Part shown: positions 55,393 through 57,483 of the stretch, one piece after another
How positions within the stretch are numbered: the stretch's first letter is position 1
How the letters are laid out: each line of letters starts with the position of its first letter
Assembly (NCBI GenBank): GCA_051277005.1
Contig: JBNMPS010000003.1
Coordinates: forward strand, 1-57,483
Direction of reading: 5' to 3'
Length of the DNA stretch: 57,483 nt
DNA from: Dasania sp051277005
GTDB lineage: Bacteria > Pseudomonadota > Gammaproteobacteria > Pseudomonadales > Dasaniaceae
Translations under genes and position numbers: made by a program
Notes under the pieces: generated by a model
What the model was told of the DNA's origin: nothing
The model's database searches: none
What the model saw: only the letters and a program-made list of their open reading frames with translations

Positions 55393-56400
55393 ATGATGAA
55401 ACATTCAAAAAAACTCAAACTACTGGGCCTAGCGGCCTGTTTTTCTATGGGGGCTCAAGCGGGTATTGTCACAGAAGGTGAGTGGGGCAAGGCCGATTTC
55501 TATGGTAGCCTTAGGGTGTTTTTGACCAACGAGGACGGGCGTGATTTAGATGTGGAAGATGGTGTATCCCGCATCGGAGTTAAAGGCCACATTAATTGGA
55601 CCGACAATTGGAAGGCTACCTACCGCTTGGAGGGCCGAGTTAACTTGGACGATGGTGATATTCTGAGCGAGGATAATGGTTATCATCGTCGAATCACTTA
55701 TATTGGTCTTAAGAACCAGCGTTTTGGAGAAATTCGCGGTGGTAAGCAGTTGTCACCCCACTATATTTACACCATCTTACCTATCGATATTACCTTTCAT
55801 AACCCCCGCCACTATAACATGCGCTGGAATGGGAATGAGGGCTCTTCGATTCGCGATGCTAATGCCTTGTCATATTGGTCGCCTTCTTGGGGTGGCTTTC
55901 AAGTGAGTGCCTTAATTGAGGCTGACAATGCGGATACCGAATCTAGTGGTGTTGATAATTTTAATGTTGGCGCAGTCTACAAAAGTGGTGCCTGGCAAAT
56001 TGGTGCATCATATCTAGACCAAAAGTCAGATGTGAATGTGTCTACGGGTGCCGCAGATCGTGCGGAGGATGTGGAAACCATCGGTGCTGCTTTACAGTTT
56101 AAAACCAAACAGCATAAAGCCGTGTTGCGTTATCAGCAGGAAGACTGGGAGGTAAGTGAAGATTTCACCACTATTGGTGCGTATTACGCCTTCACCTTCG
56201 ATAATGGTTTCGGCTTGCAGGGACGTTTCTATAACTTGGATCGAGACTCACTTAACGGCAACCAAATAGCTGTTGGGGTCTTTCAGAAGTTTGGCAAAGC
56301 CGGAGAGTTATATGCTGAATATACCGACTATGACGATGATGCCGAAACATTAAAAGGCCGAAGGGATGACCTCACTGTTGGCTTTAAAGTTAACTTCTAA
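55393..56400 (+). CDS. outer-membrane porin
   Basis: This 335-residue protein has a signal peptide (KLKLLGLAACFSMGAQA, cleavage before GIVTEG) and a trimeric-porin-like barrel. GKADFYGSLRVFL opens the first strand, GLKNQRFGEIRGGKQLSP matches the loop-3 entry of general porins, and the protein ends FKVNF with the terminal Phe. It has the acidic loops usual in marine porins. A GTAGGAG ribosome site precedes ATG 55393. It is 17 bases upstream of a TAXI binding-protein gene, so it probably admits the same substrate. Confidence 0.85.
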   Translation: MMKHSKKLKLLGLAACFSMGAQAGIVTEGEWGKADFYGSLRVFLTNEDGRDLDVEDGVSRIGVKGHINWTDNWKATYRLEGRVNLDDGDILSEDNGYHRRITYIGLKNQRFGEIRGGKQLSPHYIYTILPIDITFHNPRHYNMRWNGNEGSSIRDANALSYWSPSWGGFQVSALIEADNADTESSGVDNFNVGAVYKSGAWQIGASYLDQKSDVNVSTGAADRAEDVETIGAALQFKTKQHKAVLRYQQEDWEVSEDFTTIGAYYAFTFDNGFGLQGRFYNLDRDSLNGNQIAVGVFQKFGKAGELYAEYTDYDDDAETLKGRRDDLTVGFKVNF

Positions 56401-56417
56401 TAAAAAGGACGATCACG

Positions 56418-57431
56418 ATGAAAAAAATAACATTATTCAAAATAATAAACTGCGTTTTAATATTGACCGCTTGGTCTAGTGCAAGTTTTGCCGCCGACGA
56501 TAAACGTTCTTATATTATCGCAACGGCATCACAAGGTGGCACATTTTACCCGGTGGGGGTTGCAGTGGCGACACTGACTAAAGTGAAATTAGAGCCTAAA
56601 TATGGCATGACGCTATCGGCGATTACCTCAGCGGGTTCGGGTGCGAACATCAAACTGCTGCGTGATAAAGAGGCGCAATTTGCTATATTGCAAGGTTTGT
56701 ATGGCGCTTGGGCTGCCGCGGGAACTGGCGCGATGAAAGCGTCTGGCAAACAGGAAAAACTGCGTTCAGTAACTATGTTGTGGCAAAACGTAGAACATTT
56801 TGTTATCGACAATAAATATAAGAAAACAGGCAATGTATCTGACCTAAAAGGACTGTATGGGGAGAATTTTGGTATTGGCAAAAAGAATTCGGGAACCGAA
56901 GGTTCTGGGCGCCATATCTTGGCCGGTTTGGGCGTTGACGCAAGTAACTACACCATGATACATAAGAACTATTCTGGTACTTCCGAAGCGCTTCAAAATG
57001 GCCAGGTCGCCGGGATGAATATTCCCGCAGGCCCGCCAGTGAGTGCGATCACTAGTGTCCTCGCTAAGTCAGACAGTGTGAGCATATTAAACTTTACCGA
57101 CGCGCAAGTGAAACAAGCCAATAATGGCTTGGATTTGTGGCAGCGCTATGTAATTCCTGCAAATACCTACCCAGGACAGAAAGCCCCGATTAAGACTATT
57201 TCACAGCCTAACTTTTTGGTGACGCATGAAGATGTTAGTGAGCAGGATGTCTACCTGTTAACCAAGGCGATCTACGAAAACCTCGGCTTCCTCGGTGCTA
57301 TTCACAAAGCGACCAAAGTAATGGCCCTGGAAAACGCAATTGCGGGTTTACCTGTTCCCTTACATCCCGGCGCGGCTAAGTATTATAAAGAGCAGGGAAT
57401 AAAAATACCTAATGCGCTAATTGCAAAATAG
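56418..57431 (+). CDS. TAXI-family TRAP transporter substrate-binding protein
   Basis: This 337-residue periplasmic protein has a signal peptide (IINCVLILTAWSSASFAAD, cleavage after SFA). It has the TAXI start YIIATASQGGTFYPVGVAVA and the mid-protein GIGKKNSGTEGSGRHIL stretch of the family. TAXI proteins deliver organic acids (glutamate, 2-oxoglutarate and others) to fused DctQM-type membrane subunits. The membrane part is not within the window; it may follow downstream. It forms an operon with the porin. Confidence 0.9.
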   Translation: MKKITLFKIINCVLILTAWSSASFAADDKRSYIIATASQGGTFYPVGVAVATLTKVKLEPKYGMTLSAITSAGSGANIKLLRDKEAQFAILQGLYGAWAAAGTGAMKASGKQEKLRSVTMLWQNVEHFVIDNKYKKTGNVSDLKGLYGENFGIGKKNSGTEGSGRHILAGLGVDASNYTMIHKNYSGTSEALQNGQVAGMNIPAGPPVSAITSVLAKSDSVSILNFTDAQVKQANNGLDLWQRYVIPANTYPGQKAPIKTISQPNFLVTHEDVSEQDVYLLTKAIYENLGFLGAIHKATKVMALENAIAGLPVPLHPGAAKYYKEQGIKIPNALIAK

Positions 57432-57483
57432 TGGAAATATAAACCTATTTGACTAGGGAGCTCCGGGAACTTTTAGGCTGTGT

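Overview
This window is chromosomal DNA of a free-living, probably marine gammaproteobacterium of the Pseudomonas/Cellvibrionales kind. The evidence is the gene order: nadB divergent from rpoE-rseA-rseB-rseC, then lepA-lepB-rnc-era-recO-acpS-relA-mazG, together with bolA, sdhE/ygfX, an AlgP/histone H1-like protein, and uppP. The DNA is moderately AT-rich and uses GTG and TTG starts freely. I see no rRNA, tRNA, CRISPR array or intact insertion sequence.

Region 1 (1-18049) is accessory and the most interesting part. It holds a compact type II polyketide/fatty-acid-like locus: a long acyl carrier protein, two consecutive pairs of ketosynthase plus catalytically dead ketosynthase-like (chain-length-factor) protein, a 951-residue fusion of a class III aminotransferase with an acyl-thioester reductase, and a FabG-type ketoreductase. 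A second block follows: a secreted beta-propeller/di-haem cytochrome c protein, a second SDR, an outer-membrane barrel protein, a LolA-like periplasmic lipid carrier and an MMPL/RND exporter. The gene set suggests chain building on the ACP, reductive release and transamination to a long-chain amine, optional oxidation, and export to the outer membrane. No dehydratase, enoyl reductase, acyltransferase, ligase or regulator is encoded in the locus. The right edge abuts a decapitated EAL-domain gene, as expected for an insertion or replacement.

Region 2 (18081-26369) holds bolA, a hybrid histidine kinase, ung, an HDOD protein, ygfZ, sdhE-ygfX and nadB. Region 3 (26523-41151) is the conserved sigma-E / lepA / rnc / relA / adk chromosome core, ending in a Lys/Ala-rich histone H1-like gene behind very AT-rich DNA. 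Region 4 (41218-50410) has mobA, a DinG-type helicase, tsaB, uppP, an M18 aminopeptidase, a homologue of tRNA-queuosine mannosyltransferase, trpS and a GGDEF protein with a changed active site.

Region 5 (50698-57483) has an unknown gene under a perfect Fur box, leuA with a divergent Lrp-family regulator, a DUF2288 protein, a decayed pdxJ fragment in a junk-like stretch with a REP-like hairpin, and a porin followed by a TAXI-type TRAP binding protein. pdxJ is missing from its usual place between recO and acpS, and the only trace of it here is this broken fragment.
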